From Viscum album (taxonomy: Eukaryota; Streptophyta; Magnoliopsida; Santalales; Viscaceae): a DNA stretch of 64,000 nt. A program made the translations under genes and the position numbers. Where the stretch lies: positions 1,869,312,988 to 1,869,376,987 of the forward strand of contig OY728128.1 in assembly GCA_963277665.1 (NCBI GenBank), in the 5' to 3' direction. Below the pieces are notes generated by a model. It did no database searches. It was not told where the DNA came from and saw only the letters and a program-made list of their open reading frames with translations. The number at the start of each line of letters is the position of its first letter. Positions within the stretch are counted from its first letter, which is position 1. This document shows, one piece after another, positions 35,691 through 46,541 of this stretch.

Positions 35691-36300
35691 GATAAGAAGT
35701 TTATATTACCTTACAACATCAAGGCCTTATTTTTTTATGCTGTGACTATGAGTGCCAAGTATCAAATAAATACAAAATAATCACATATGTTGGAAATTAA
35801 TAGAATTATGAGATATGTCAAAGGAAGAAATTCAAATGTGTTTTTATACAAAATAAGTTATGAGATAATGTTTCATGGTTATACTAATGATAATTTAATT
35901 GGATATTGTAATGATATAAAATAATCTTCTAGAGAAACATTTATCTTGGGATAATGTTGTATATGTTTCTATAGTAAAAAAAAATGTTCAGTAACACTGA
36001 CCACTATAGAATCAGAATATGTTACAGATACTCATTCTTGTATTCAGATGTTTTAGATGAATGTTCAGAAGGAAGATTTTAAAATAAAAGTTTCTAAACC
36101 ATTGAAGATACTTTGTGATAATCAGAGTGGAGTTGATATTTCAAAAAAATCATGTCCAAAATTCAATAGAAAAACACATTGATATAATTTTTTACTTTAT
36201 TAAAGAGAAAGTTTCTATTGGATATTTTTTCTAGAATATATCTCAATGAAGTATCAAATTTATAATATCTTTACAAAATAAATTCTAATAGAAAGGTTTG
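35691..36300 (+). pseudogene. RNase H of element C
   Basis: Leu-Tyr-Leu (35701), Gly-Tyr...Asp (35880-35915, first catalytic region), Ser-Glu-Tyr-Val (about 36013) and Leu-Cys-Asp-Asn-Gln-Ser-Gly-Val-Asp-Ile (36110) in copia order; a Lys-Thr-His segment (36170) fits the KHID position. Confidence 0.75.
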
Positions 36301-36479
36301 TTGATTTGATGCTTCAACTTCATGTTTATCCTCCTCCAATGACATACTAATTCTTAAAAGGAAGACCCCACTATGATTTGGGTTATTTTGACATAGGGGA
36401 AGAAAAATTAACAACTATATACTTTGTAATATGTTTTTACTCATTATTAATTTATAAATATAAAGCTATGGTCTTCAGA

Positions 36480-36530
36480 TAATGGGGGAGATAACAATCA
36501 AGGGGGGGGGGGAGAAAAAGAAAAGTGAGA
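36480..36530 (+). promoter_or_regulatory. purine-rich tracts before the C 3' LTR
   Basis: AATGGGGGAGATAA, then A plus eleven G (36502-36512) and a further A/G run to about 36530. A second purine run (GAAAAAATACAAAGGGA, 36755-36771) touches the LTR start and is the likelier working tract. Confidence 0.5.
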
Positions 36531-38202
36531 AAATAAAAAAGTGATAGAGAATTTCTCTTTACGAGGCCGAAAAACCATATTATAACTAAGGGATGGAATT
36601 CCTTAAAAAACATTAATTTATGTAGTAGTGTGTTGTACAGAAAGTCTATTTTGATAAAGGGTAGGTTTTGATAGAAGTTAAAAACCATGTGTTGTTTCAA
36701 ATGTAAAGTTATGAAAAATTTCATAGAGTTGAAAAAGTTGTTAACGAGCATTATGAAAAAATACAAAGGGATATATTAAAATTACTTTGTGATGTTTTTG
36801 TAACACTGTTTTATATTGTTTGATAATTAATATTAGAAAAATAATGTTTTTGGAAAGTTGGTGAATTTTGTTGAATGTTAAAATCCAATAATAAAGGGGG
36901 AGAAAAGTTATGTTTTTATGGAAGTTGTTTTACAGACTTAGAGGATTAAGATGAGTATTACCAGACATAGAAGTAGTAAAAAAGATAAGATTTTTTATTA
37001 GATTAATAATCAGTATTAGATCCATCGGAAAGAGTTTGAATATTCATTAGGATTGGCTTTGGTTAGAATATTTGGAGTTATGAGTGAAATAATGTCATAA
37101 TATTGTGAGAGGCTGAATAGATATAATGATGTCAAGAGTTGGAATAAACTTTATATTTCTGACCATAGGAAAAATGATGCTTTTTGAATCTTATATTTCT
37201 TATAAATCATTAAAAATTATAATAATAACATATATTGAATAAATATAGGAATCGTAAATATTTCATCAATTCTAGAAAAAATAAAAAAGTTTTCTAATGA
37301 TCTATGACACCGATAAGTCATCATAATGAGAAGTGCATCGTAATGAAAAGATCATCATTATGAGGAAGTAAAAAAATTATAAAGGTTGATATTTTTTTAG
37401 AGTTATTGATTGAAGGCACTATCAGATCTAAAATAGGCACTGATCCATTGGATTGATTGATCAACCAGATGATCATCAATAATGTGGTCAACCATTTTCA
37501 TCAGGTTACCAATTTTTGTTTCAATTATGTCAATAATGAATGGAAACAAGTTTTTTTTTGTTTCCTAATTGGGTTCAGAATCATTAGACATGAAGTGATA
37601 CTGATTCATTAGAATATAACTAACATTTATCCATTATAGTGATAAAGATACTAATTTGACAGACACATAATGAAACTGATATTTCATCAGATAAAGGATG
37701 AGGAAGTTGTGAACAATTGAAGAAAAATGTGAAATGTTGTGAAACAATTGTCAACATGATCTAAATACGGTCTGAATCCAATGATGAAGTGTTTCAAAGA
37801 GGAATTGATATCTTTAGAAGTTAAAATGATTATAGAAAATTAAAGTGATAGAAGTCTAATGAAGTTATAATAATGTTTAATGTAGAGAGGTATCAGAGTT
37901 TCATGTCTTTTAGTTGATAAAAAACATAGTAATGAGAAGACATTAGTTTGTTTTCAATTAATAATGAGAATCATAATGAGTACTCTTTAGTCTTATATAT
38001 GTTTTCATCATAATAAGGACAATTAGATTGAAGAATGGTTAGATAGTTTGAAGTTATATGAAAACTCTAGAAGATTTAATAAGGCTACAGAAGAGTTGAA
38101 GTGGCCGAACATGAAGTTGAAATATGAGTGAATTTCTAAGATTTTTGATTTTGAGTAAGTGGGAAGTGTTTTTCAATTTATCGACTATTCCATTATCAGA
38201 TA

Positions 38203-38212
38203 TATATAAATA
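38203..38212 (+). promoter_or_regulatory. TATA box of the C 3' LTR
   Basis: TATATAAATA, aligned with 30475-30483. Confidence 0.5.
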
Positions 38213-38703
38213 TATGCACAACAACTTCATACTTTTCATCCTCTTCATGTGCATAAAAAGTGTAGCACTGTTGAGTTTGATTCAAAGTTATTTTTATGGA
38301 TAGAGATCATGTTTGAAGATTAGAAAATTGAATTTTTTCTTATCGGGATAAGGAAGAACAGGATAAGGGGGATTAGAATGAGTAGTTCAACAGAGTTTAA
38401 GAAATTAATTTTAAGAAAAGGTTTTGTCATAATAATTCCATCATAATGATTTAATAAGACTAAGGTAATCAAACATAGGGTTATTGAACCAAGGTTCTAG
38501 ATAGGTTTTTGTAGAGTAAAGGTATTTGTGATATTTTGTTTTTTGGATCAATTTTTTGTAAGAAAACATTGTAAACTGACAAGAGTCAATATAGTCACTT
38601 AAATTGAGAGATAGAAGGTGCATAACGAGATTTTTCACAAGTTTTATTAATTTAATCACAATAGTGAATTTCTATATACCCACATGAGTGGTTATTGAGT
38701 GGA

Positions 38704-38708
38704 TTTAT
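38704..38708 (+). repeat. left target-site duplication of element D
   Basis: TTTAT versus TTTAG at 49369-49373. C's 5' LTR reads ...GGATATAAGTTCTCACACTGAG (30961-30980) across the unoccupied site, so joining the flanks with one TTTAG copy restores collinearity. Confidence 0.75.
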
Positions 38709-41541
38709 TATGGAACCCACCTTTTTATTATATAACTTGTCATTATATGGTAAAAAATAGATGATATTTTAAAGTTTAGTTTATTGGAAATAAGGTACAT
38801 AATACATGAAAATGTAAAAAATTATTTTAATTCCACTTAAAGACACCTTCATGGGTTCACCCTAAGATACTTTTACTACATATAATATCTTGAGGATATA
38901 CATCAATGGAAAGAGGTGAACATGAAACCCAGTATGGTAAATAATAAGAGAGACGTATATCATGTGATCTTGAGACATAATAATAAGAAAATGAAAATAT
39001 GGAATGAAAAAGAGGCATATAATGATGAGAAAATGAATAATAATAAGGAAATATGGATACAACATTTAAATAAGATATTATTAATCATATAACTAAGGTT
39101 TTTTTTACTAAAGTGACATAAAAACAATTACCAAGTTTATTCCACAAGGTATCGTCAAACATGTCATCTATAGAGTTTAAATTTATTTAACCAATGCATT
39201 AGAGTGATATAAAGGTGAATAATTCATATGTGTTAATTTAATTTGATCCACATAGATCATAATAAATCATTTTATTAATAACATATGGAGGATAAATGAT
39301 GAGTTTCTTATAAAAATTCTGGCATACAAAAGAGCTTAAAGACACGATCAATATGTCATTTTTAACCCTTGAAAGAAAATTTAGGTTTCATATATGAAAA
39401 TAAACAAATATAGTAAACCATTTTTAAATATAGGTGAATAACCATGGAAAAGAAAATGTATTAGTTATCCACACAATGAAAATAAAAAATAATTTAATTA
39501 GGGGAGGAATGAACTTTTGGGAAGTAAATTCGGCAGCATGACAGGTATAAAATGTGGTTTAGAAAATGGTAAAATGAGAGAGGAAAATGCAATCCCATTC
39601 ATACATGAATATTATTACAATAAAGAGATAATATAAAGTTTTAGAAATAACTTAATTTGAAAATTAGAAGAAATACCACAAGAAAATTGAACTTTAAAGG
39701 AAAAGGGAAGTGATTATTTCCCTTACATTGAAGAGTTGTTCTAAAACATGAGGATGTAAGTATGGGGGCTTGAGAACACCTTAGGGGGACTACTTGGGAG
39801 GTGAAATAACTCTAAATTTATTGAGGATTTATTAGGAGTGAATGTTAATTGAGAAATTGGTGGGTATTTATATGAGAAGTGAAGGATTTGTTTAGTATTT
39901 TCCAAATACTAGTCTCGGAAAACTAGGTTGTGGAAAATGAAAAACCATTAGCTTACCCATAGTTTTTGTTCATGTTTTTGGAAATTTGGGTAATATTTTA
40001 CGGTAATTTAGTCCTATAGAACCAAACCCAATTATTTAATACTTATTTTTCATGGAAAATAAAGATTCTATAAAGTATGTTTTAAAAATTAAAATTTTCT
40101 TTTTAGACTTTGAAAAGTAACTTATGGTTTTAAAAATTTAGAAAAATCTATTAAAATACTTAATATTAATAAAATAACATATTTTAGGTCATGAATTGTG
40201 ATTAATTAATTATAAAATCATTATGACATAAGTATGATCTCATAAAATATACCAAACCCGAAAAGTTTATTTTTTTACTATTCATAAAAAATAATTTATT
40301 TTAGAAAATTCCTATAAATTCATGCTAGCCTAATTTTGAAATACTGATTTCAAAAATAATGCTTTTTTACCAGAAAAATTCTATAAATATGAAAATTATA
40401 ACTTTAAAACTACAAAATCCTTATTTATTTAAAAATTATTGTTTTTAATACATAATAAATTGTTTGAAACTTATAAAAAAATTCCTAGGACACTACAAAT
40501 TTATTTTATCATTTATATTTAAATAATTTAAAAAAGGCTATTTAATTAAAAATTAGTATTCAAAACACCATGGTTTATTATAAAAATGTATATATTTTCT
40601 ACAAAAATACAAGTATGTTTTATTTATTTCCAAAAATCAAATTATACAATTCATCTCAATTAAACTTATATTTTATTATGAAAACTATTCTTAAAAGGAA
40701 TTAATGGAATAAATATTTTATTCATACAAAGGAATTTATAATTTATGTAAATATTTTATAGAAATGTTCCCTCTTATTACACCTAAATACGTCCTAAGGT
40801 TAAGGTTTATGATGGTGGTAGTTTCATTGGGTGCCTCAGCTAACATCAACTAAGTGTTAATCTCCACTAACTTGAACATATCTCGTAAGATATTTCATTC
40901 AATCTTCACTTGTTGAAGATCGCCTTGGGATTGGTCAAGAGTGAACCCCAATGGAGATATATCCCTCCCATGTTAAGACAAAATGAATTCAAATGATATG
41001 ACTCAACTGGTCAAGGCCATGAATTCTACAATCTGTATCAATTATCCTATATCATTATTGATTATAAAAACTAATTATAAAGGTAAAATTATCAACCAAG
41101 GTTATAGTTTCAAACGACCATTTTTACTAATGGCCATATAATAGTTGAATCCTAACTGTCCCATTTCACCTTATACCCTATAAATACTACTTCATTCTTT
41201 CACTCAAAATTCACTAAAATTTCTCTTATAGTTATAATTTGAATTCATAAGATATTTATTGGTTTAATAATATTTTTTTATTTATATATCATTTTATAGG
41301 GTATGATGATTCTATTAGATTGGGGTGGTCTTTATGTTCCCATTTTATTCATTTATTTTTATATTTTTTTTCCATTGTAATGTTTAGAATTTTAATTGGT
41401 TTTATAGATGACTAGTGTAATAAAATTTATTAATGATATATTTTTTGGGGCTATCTATCATTTTAATTGTATAATATTATATACCATGTAATAAAAATTT
41501 ATTCAGGAAAAAATATCATTTAAAAAGTTTGGTTTGTTACA
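38709..41541 (-). repeat. 3' LTR of element D
   Basis: 2833 bp, collinear with 46542-49368 (2827 bp). Shared: TATGG-A-CCCACC at the left edge, AAGTTTAGTTT-TTGGAAATAAGG, CAAACATGTCATCT, GGTTGTGGAAAATGAAAAACCATTAGC, GTGCCTCAGCTAACATC, and the ...ACA right edge. The open stretch 38862-39065 is LTR sequence. Confidence 0.82.
39865..39872 (-). promoter_or_regulatory. TATA box of the D 3' LTR
   Basis: TATAAATA on the minus strand (CATATAAATACCCACC). The other LTR keeps it as CTATAAATAACCAACC at 47671-47678. Confidence 0.55.
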
Positions 41542-41556
41542 TTATTCCCCATTAAG
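41542..41556 (-). promoter_or_regulatory. polypurine tract of element D
   Basis: On the minus strand AATGGGGAATAA leads straight into the LTR start TGTAAC. Same arrangement as H and E. Confidence 0.6.
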
Positions 41557-41944
41557 AAATTTTAATCCCTAAATTTCAACTCATTTTCTCAGATGAGAAA
41601 AGGTGAGGGTAATTATATTTCATTGTCTCCTCTAGTTACACTATCACTTATTAATATTTATGGTTCCTCCAAAACACTTTTATGAGGTCGGAAATATTTT
41701 TTCATAGAAGCATGTCTCTATGGTCCATGATTTCCACTGGCGTCTCCTCATAAGAGAGGTCATGTTCTAGTTGAACCACCTCAATATTCAATACATTTGA
41801 GGGATTAGTTATGTACTTCATTAAGATAAATACATAGAATACATCATGAACTTGATCTAGATTTTGTGGAAGTGCTAGTAGATAAGCCATAGCTCTTGTG
41901 TGATCAATGATTTCAAAGGGGGCAATGTATCTAGGGATAAACAT
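41557..41944 (-). pseudogene. integrase C-terminus and chromodomain-like tail of element D
   Basis: The open stretch 41702-41944 reads Pro-Arg-Tyr-Ile-Ala-Pro-Phe-Glu-Ile-Ile (the PRYIGPFEI motif), Ala-Tyr-Leu-Leu-Ala-Leu-Pro, Val-His-Asp-Val-Phe and Ser-Tyr-Glu-Glu-Thr-Pro-Val-Glu-Ile. Past a stop, Leu-Ile-Lys-Val-Phe-Trp-Arg-Asn-His (about 41677-41651) is the aromatic core of the gypsy chromodomain-like tail, and Tyr-Pro-His-Leu-Phe (about 41609) is the usual end motif. Such tails direct insertion to marked chromatin in intact chromoviruses. Confidence 0.82.
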
Positions 41945-43050
41945 TACTTTCTTTAAAAATCAAATGATTGTCTAACATGGTGATATTAAAAGGGATTTTC
42001 CCCCCAACATAAAACTCTAAGCCCATTTGATTATTTTTAGAATATATATTCTTTAGACTCTGAGAAACCTTTATATGTTGTTAAATGACATGAATGTTTT
42101 CTATCATCTCTTTCACAAGATCAAGCCCATTAAATTTCCTCTCACCAACATCATCTCAATAATTATGAGTTTTATATCACTTACCATATAGATCTTTATA
42201 TGGTTCTATTATAATATTCGAGTGGAAAATTTTTTGTATAAGATCTCAAATAATGGGAGGTGTTGATCCCATACACCTTTAAATTATATTGAGTATGTTC
42301 TTAACATTTCCTCAAGTGTCTAAATAGTTATTTTGGATTGGCTATCATTTTAGGGGTGATAGTCCTTAATGAAATTCATTTCAGTATTTAGATAATATTA
42401 AAGAATTCCCAAAATTTATATGCGAACAATGGATCATGATCAGAAAAGATAGAAAGTGGCACCATATACAACCTCACAACTTCCTTTACATATATCTTGG
42501 AAAGTTGATCAAGAGATAAATATTCTAGAATAACAATGAAATGGTAAGTCTTGGTGAGTCAATCCACTATAATCTATATCACATTGTTTCCTTTGGATGT
42601 TATTTGGAGACCAGTGATGAAGTCTATAGTGATATTTTTCAACTTCCATGTTGGTATGTGTAGTGATTGCAATACCCTTCAAGGAATTTGTCACTCTACC
42701 TTATCCTGATGACACACCAAGAAACATTCTTATACTTGGAAATTTCCATTTTCATAATATCCTAACAATAATGATCATGACGTTCCCTATACAATTTAGG
42801 GATTCCATGAATTATAGAGAATTTAGAGCTATGAGATTCATTGATTAACTCCTTATTTATCTCCAGGATAGATGGGACACATATCCTTGTATTAAATTTA
42901 AATACACTTTCTTGATCAATATTGAACTCAGAGAACAACTATTCTTCATAGCCTCTATCTTATTTTGTATCAAGGGATCTTATCTTTGATATTTCTCGAC
43001 CTTATATGGAAATTATGGCTAAGAAATCATTTGAAATAGGGTTGTTGATG
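41945..43050 (-). pseudogene. integrase core of element D
   Basis: Minus strand from about 42655: Pro-Thr-Trp-Lys-Leu-Lys-Asn-Ile-Thr-Ile-Asp-Phe-Ile-Thr-Gly-Leu (first catalytic Asp present), then Ile-Ile-Val-Asp and Leu-Thr-Lys (42560) with stops between. The rest down to 41945 is decayed. The frame labelled 42509-42694 on the minus strand is the same DNA read one base off; 42648-42848 plus is a shadow. Confidence 0.72.
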
Positions 43051-43640
43051 TCCCTACCTTATGATTCCCATGTCTAGTTTTACATGATCATTGATCCAAG
43101 GATATCCTTGAATCCTCATCATTTCTAGAACCATATGACATTTCCTACTTAATGAATTAGTGACTTTATTTTCTCTTTCGGGGTGATAATGAGTTGAACA
43201 ATCATAGTATTTAAGAAGTTCCAACCATATCCATTGTTTCATGTTCAATTCATTTTGCGTGAAAATATAAATCAATATTTGGTGGTATGTGAATATATAA
43301 AATTTCTCCCAAAAAAGATAGTATTTATATATTTTTAGACAAAAAATAATCACAATTAGCTCCATGTCATGCGTAGGGTAATTTAACTTATGAGGTTTAA
43401 CTTCCAAGAGGCATAATAAAACACCTTGTCATTTTTCATGAGGATTCACCCAAGAATATTTAGAGATGAATCACAATAAATAATGAATTCTCCTTCGAAA
43501 TAGGGTAGAGTAAACACAGTTTTATTAACCAAACTATTCTTTAGTTCATGGAAACTTTCCCTACAATCTTTTTTCAAGATAAAAATATTCCCTTTTCGAG
43601 TTAACTTGGTTAGTGGATTAGAATGTCATGAAAATTATTT
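43051..43640 (-). pseudogene. RNase H of element D
   Basis: 43600-43450 reads Pro-Leu-Thr-Lys-Leu-Thr-Arg-Lys-Gly, Phe-His-Glu-Leu-Lys and Ile-Tyr-Cys-Asp-Ser-Ser (the YCDAS catalytic region, Asp present). 43407-43054 continues with Lys-Pro-His-Lys-Leu-Asn-Tyr-Pro-Thr-His-Asp-Met-Glu-Leu, Leu-Asn-Met-Lys-Gln-Trp and Tyr-His-Pro-Glu-Arg-Glu-Asn-Lys-Val-Thr-Asn-Ser-Leu-Ser-Arg-Lys, the RNase H C-terminal block with Ala-Asp decayed to Thr-Asn. Confidence 0.85.
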
Positions 43641-44560
43641 GAAAATTCTCCTATAATATCCTACTAAACCAAGGAAACTATGAATATTAGTTACTATTAT
43701 TGGATGCTTCCACTCCTCTACAACCCATTTATTTGCAAGGTCGAATGAGATTCCTTCATTGGTTACAATATGCCCTTAAAATAAAACTTTTATAAATAGA
43801 ATTCACATTTGATGAATTTTACAATAATATTCACATTATTTAGTGTTTTTAATATAACCATTAGATGACCCTCATGATCCTCATTAATTTTAGAATATAT
43901 CAGAATTTCATCAATAAAAAAACCTTGAATTTATCAAGGTATTCCTTAAATAATGTATTCATAACATCCATAAATATATTAGGAGAATTAGTCAAAAAAA
44001 TGGCATAAAAAGAAACCCACAATTCCCATATTATGTTCAGAAGGTAGTCTTTGGAATATCTTTTTTCTTCACTCTTAAGTGATGATAACTAGATCATAAG
44101 TCAATCTTGGATAAGAATTGATCCCCATGAAGTGGGTTAAATAAATCATCAATCATTAGGATATGGTACTTTTTATTCACTATGATCCCACTAATTTATC
44201 TATAACCAATGCATGAACGCATTGATCTATTCTTCTTCTTTACAAAAAGAATAGTTTCTACCCAAAGAGACACACTTATTCTGATAAAACCCTTCACTTA
44301 TAGATCTTGATTTTTTTAATTCCTATGACCCCATATTTTCCATTATATATAGAGTCATTGATATCATTTTGGATCCAAGTATGAGTTCATTAAATAACTC
44401 TACCTATCTTTTGGGTGGAGGTATAGGAAAATCATCGAAAAATACATAAATTTATTCACAAATTACAGGGACAATTTTCTATCTTTATATATTCATTTAA
44501 TTCCTTCTATTCAATAATCATCACCATAAAGAATACTACAGGAGGTTCTTCTAAGAAAAT
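43641..44560 (-). pseudogene. reverse transcriptase of element D
   Basis: Minus strand: [17 protein letters not shown] (44250-44195), Leu-Ser-Lys-Ile-Asp-Leu (44110) and Tyr-His-His-Leu-Arg-Val. Ile-Pro-Lys-Thr-Thr-Phe follows near 44050. The catalytic FIDD box reads Phe-Ile-Asp-Glu-Ile-Leu-Ile-Tyr-Ser (43920-43893), with the second Asp changed to Glu. Confidence 0.82.
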
Positions 44561-44960
44561 ATCATGTTGGGATATCTCTCCTTTGAAAATTAATGTATGT
44601 TATTTATTCAATAATACTACAATTTAATTACTTCTATAGTTTATATTAGCATTATACTTTGAGAGACAATCCATCCCTAGTATAGTGTTAAATTCCACCA
44701 TGGGAATGACTACTAGGTTTGCGATGATATTGTAATCACCAAAGTTAATACTAGAGTTTATATATACTGTTGATTCTAGGATAATTTCTCTAGGAGTTTT
44801 TATTTATAACTCTACTTCTATCAGTTCATGGACTAATTATATATTCTTTTAAAACTTAGAAGAAATAATTGAATGCATAGAACCTGAATAAAACATAGTA
44901 ATTTATTGATTTGTTAGAAAAAAATATTATACCTTCCACCACATAATTTGGAGCCTCAAA
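44561..44960 (-). pseudogene. protease of element D
   Basis: Minus strand about 44905-44865: Met-Phe-Tyr-Ser-Gly-Ser-Met-His-Ser-Ile-Ile-Ser-Ser, matching the gypsy LFDSGATHSFIS active site with the catalytic Asp changed to Tyr. Further gypsy protease segments up to RT are decayed. Confidence 0.65.
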
Positions 44961-46527
44961 TTCAGTCATCTTGATAGAGAAATCCTGACCATGCTCTATC
45001 ACCCTATACTAAGGTTGATGGTGATTCCCCTCCATCATCTTCTAATTTTAACATTGATCGTAAAATTTCCTAATATTTGCACACTTGAAGAATTGAAATT
45101 CTAGTTGGGACTTCACCATATTCCCTTGATCATCAGTATTGATAAGTTTAAGCTTAAACTCACTATTAAAGTTTTGATCTACATGGACATATCTTCCACA
45201 CATATAGAACTTTCCACTCCCGTGTAAGTAGTTCCCTAAATGATTCTTCCCACATTTGTTCCATGTGAGATGCTTCACTCACTTTCCTCCTCTTCCATAA
45301 TCAAAGTTCATCCCTGAGTTTAGATCCATTGATATATATTTTTTATTCAATATTTGTGACCAATGTTTCTCTCCAAACTCCAATTCAAACTTTATAGTAG
45401 TCCACACTATCTCCTCATAGATTTAATAGTCATGTTTTTTAGATTCCTCTAAATATGGGATCTTATTCCATTTACTAATCTATTAAATATTCCCTTATGA
45501 TACATAACAAATATATTGGTGTAATGAGAAGTCTTGTAATGTTCATCTCATAGATTCCCACCAAATAATTTTCTTTATGATTTACTTCAAGGAATTACAT
45601 CTCTATTTTGTTCACATAGAATGAGGGAAATATTTTTTGAAAAATATTCCACTAAAATCTTCCCACTCCATAACATTAATATCCCTTCTTAGATTCATGC
45701 TTCTAATCAGTTTCCACCATTGATAATATTATCCTTATAAGTATTATAATTCCAGGGTTATTTTATCTTTCCCTGTATAACCGAGTATAGAAAAGATATT
45801 TTATCTAGATCTTATCCATTGCTCAGTAATCAATCGGTCAATAGATCCACTGAAAGAAGGTTATCATTGACACATGAAGGACTCAAGAGAAAGTTATTAC
45901 CTTTGAGTTGAATCTAGTATCTCAACTGGATTCAAGATATTTTTCATAACTCAATTTAGTTGATTCATTATCCTCATGAAATTTTCCATTCCAACTTCCA
46001 TCACAATTCCATCAGTGCATCATTTTTTTCTCTAATCATTTACGCAGTTCCTCCTATTTACCTCCATTTTTATAAAATATTAAAGCCTTAGTGAGAAATG
46101 TGTTACTATTATGAATCTTCAAATTCTAAAGGGATTTTATGTCTTAAAACATCATTCTTAAATATTTTATTAATCTCTACTAATAACAATTAAATTATAT
46201 ATATATTCTTCATAATGGTTCATAAAAACCTTATGATTGACCAAAAATATCACTAGGGAGTGTAAAACCATGATTATAAAAAGGATCATTGTCATGAACC
46301 AGTTACAATTTGTGTCTAGTGCAAAGCGTAATTTTTAGATGTTACCCCTAGGTACATCGTTTCAATACCCACATCCACTTGTTTGTATATAGACAAGTAT
46401 TTATTTTCTCAGAAAAAACATACTTAATACCTCACCAAAATACAATAATATTTTACTATTTTTAGATTTTTCCCTAGGGTTATTCATAATGTTTTAAATT
46501 CCTAATTTAAACTAATAACTAAACTAT
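44961..46527 (-). pseudogene. gag of element D
   Basis: 45278-45048 on the minus strand carries a chromovirus-type double knuckle: Lys-Cys-Gly-Lys-Asn-His-Leu-Gly and Tyr-Met-Cys-Gly-Arg-Tyr-Val-His, each with a ligand missing. Upstream gag (to about 46100) is decayed; 46100-46527 is leader without recognisable coding. Confidence 0.7.
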
Positions 46528-46539
46528 AATTTGATACAA
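46528..46539 (-). promoter_or_regulatory. primer-binding site of element D
   Basis: On the minus strand, a few bases after the LTR, TTGTATCAAATT keeps GTATCA of TGGTATCAGAGC (8 of 12). Confidence 0.5.
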
Positions 46540-46541
46540 AC

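Larger units (their letters stand above)
36768..38708 (+). repeat. 3' LTR of element C, left part
   Basis: Aligns with 29029 to about 30970 of the 5' LTR and stops abruptly at 38708, where element D begins. The alignment resumes at 49369. Open stretches on the minus strand at 38054-38254 and 38441-38659 are shadows. Confidence 0.75.

Noticed and set aside
36452..36766. Hydrophobic 104-residue minus-strand frame
   Set aside because: Antisense of the polypurine tracts before the C 3' LTR (its Pro/Leu run is the G-run).
45048..45278. Host zinc-finger gene
   Set aside because: The Cys/His pattern is the gypsy gag nucleocapsid knuckle, in the right place between D's LTR and protease.
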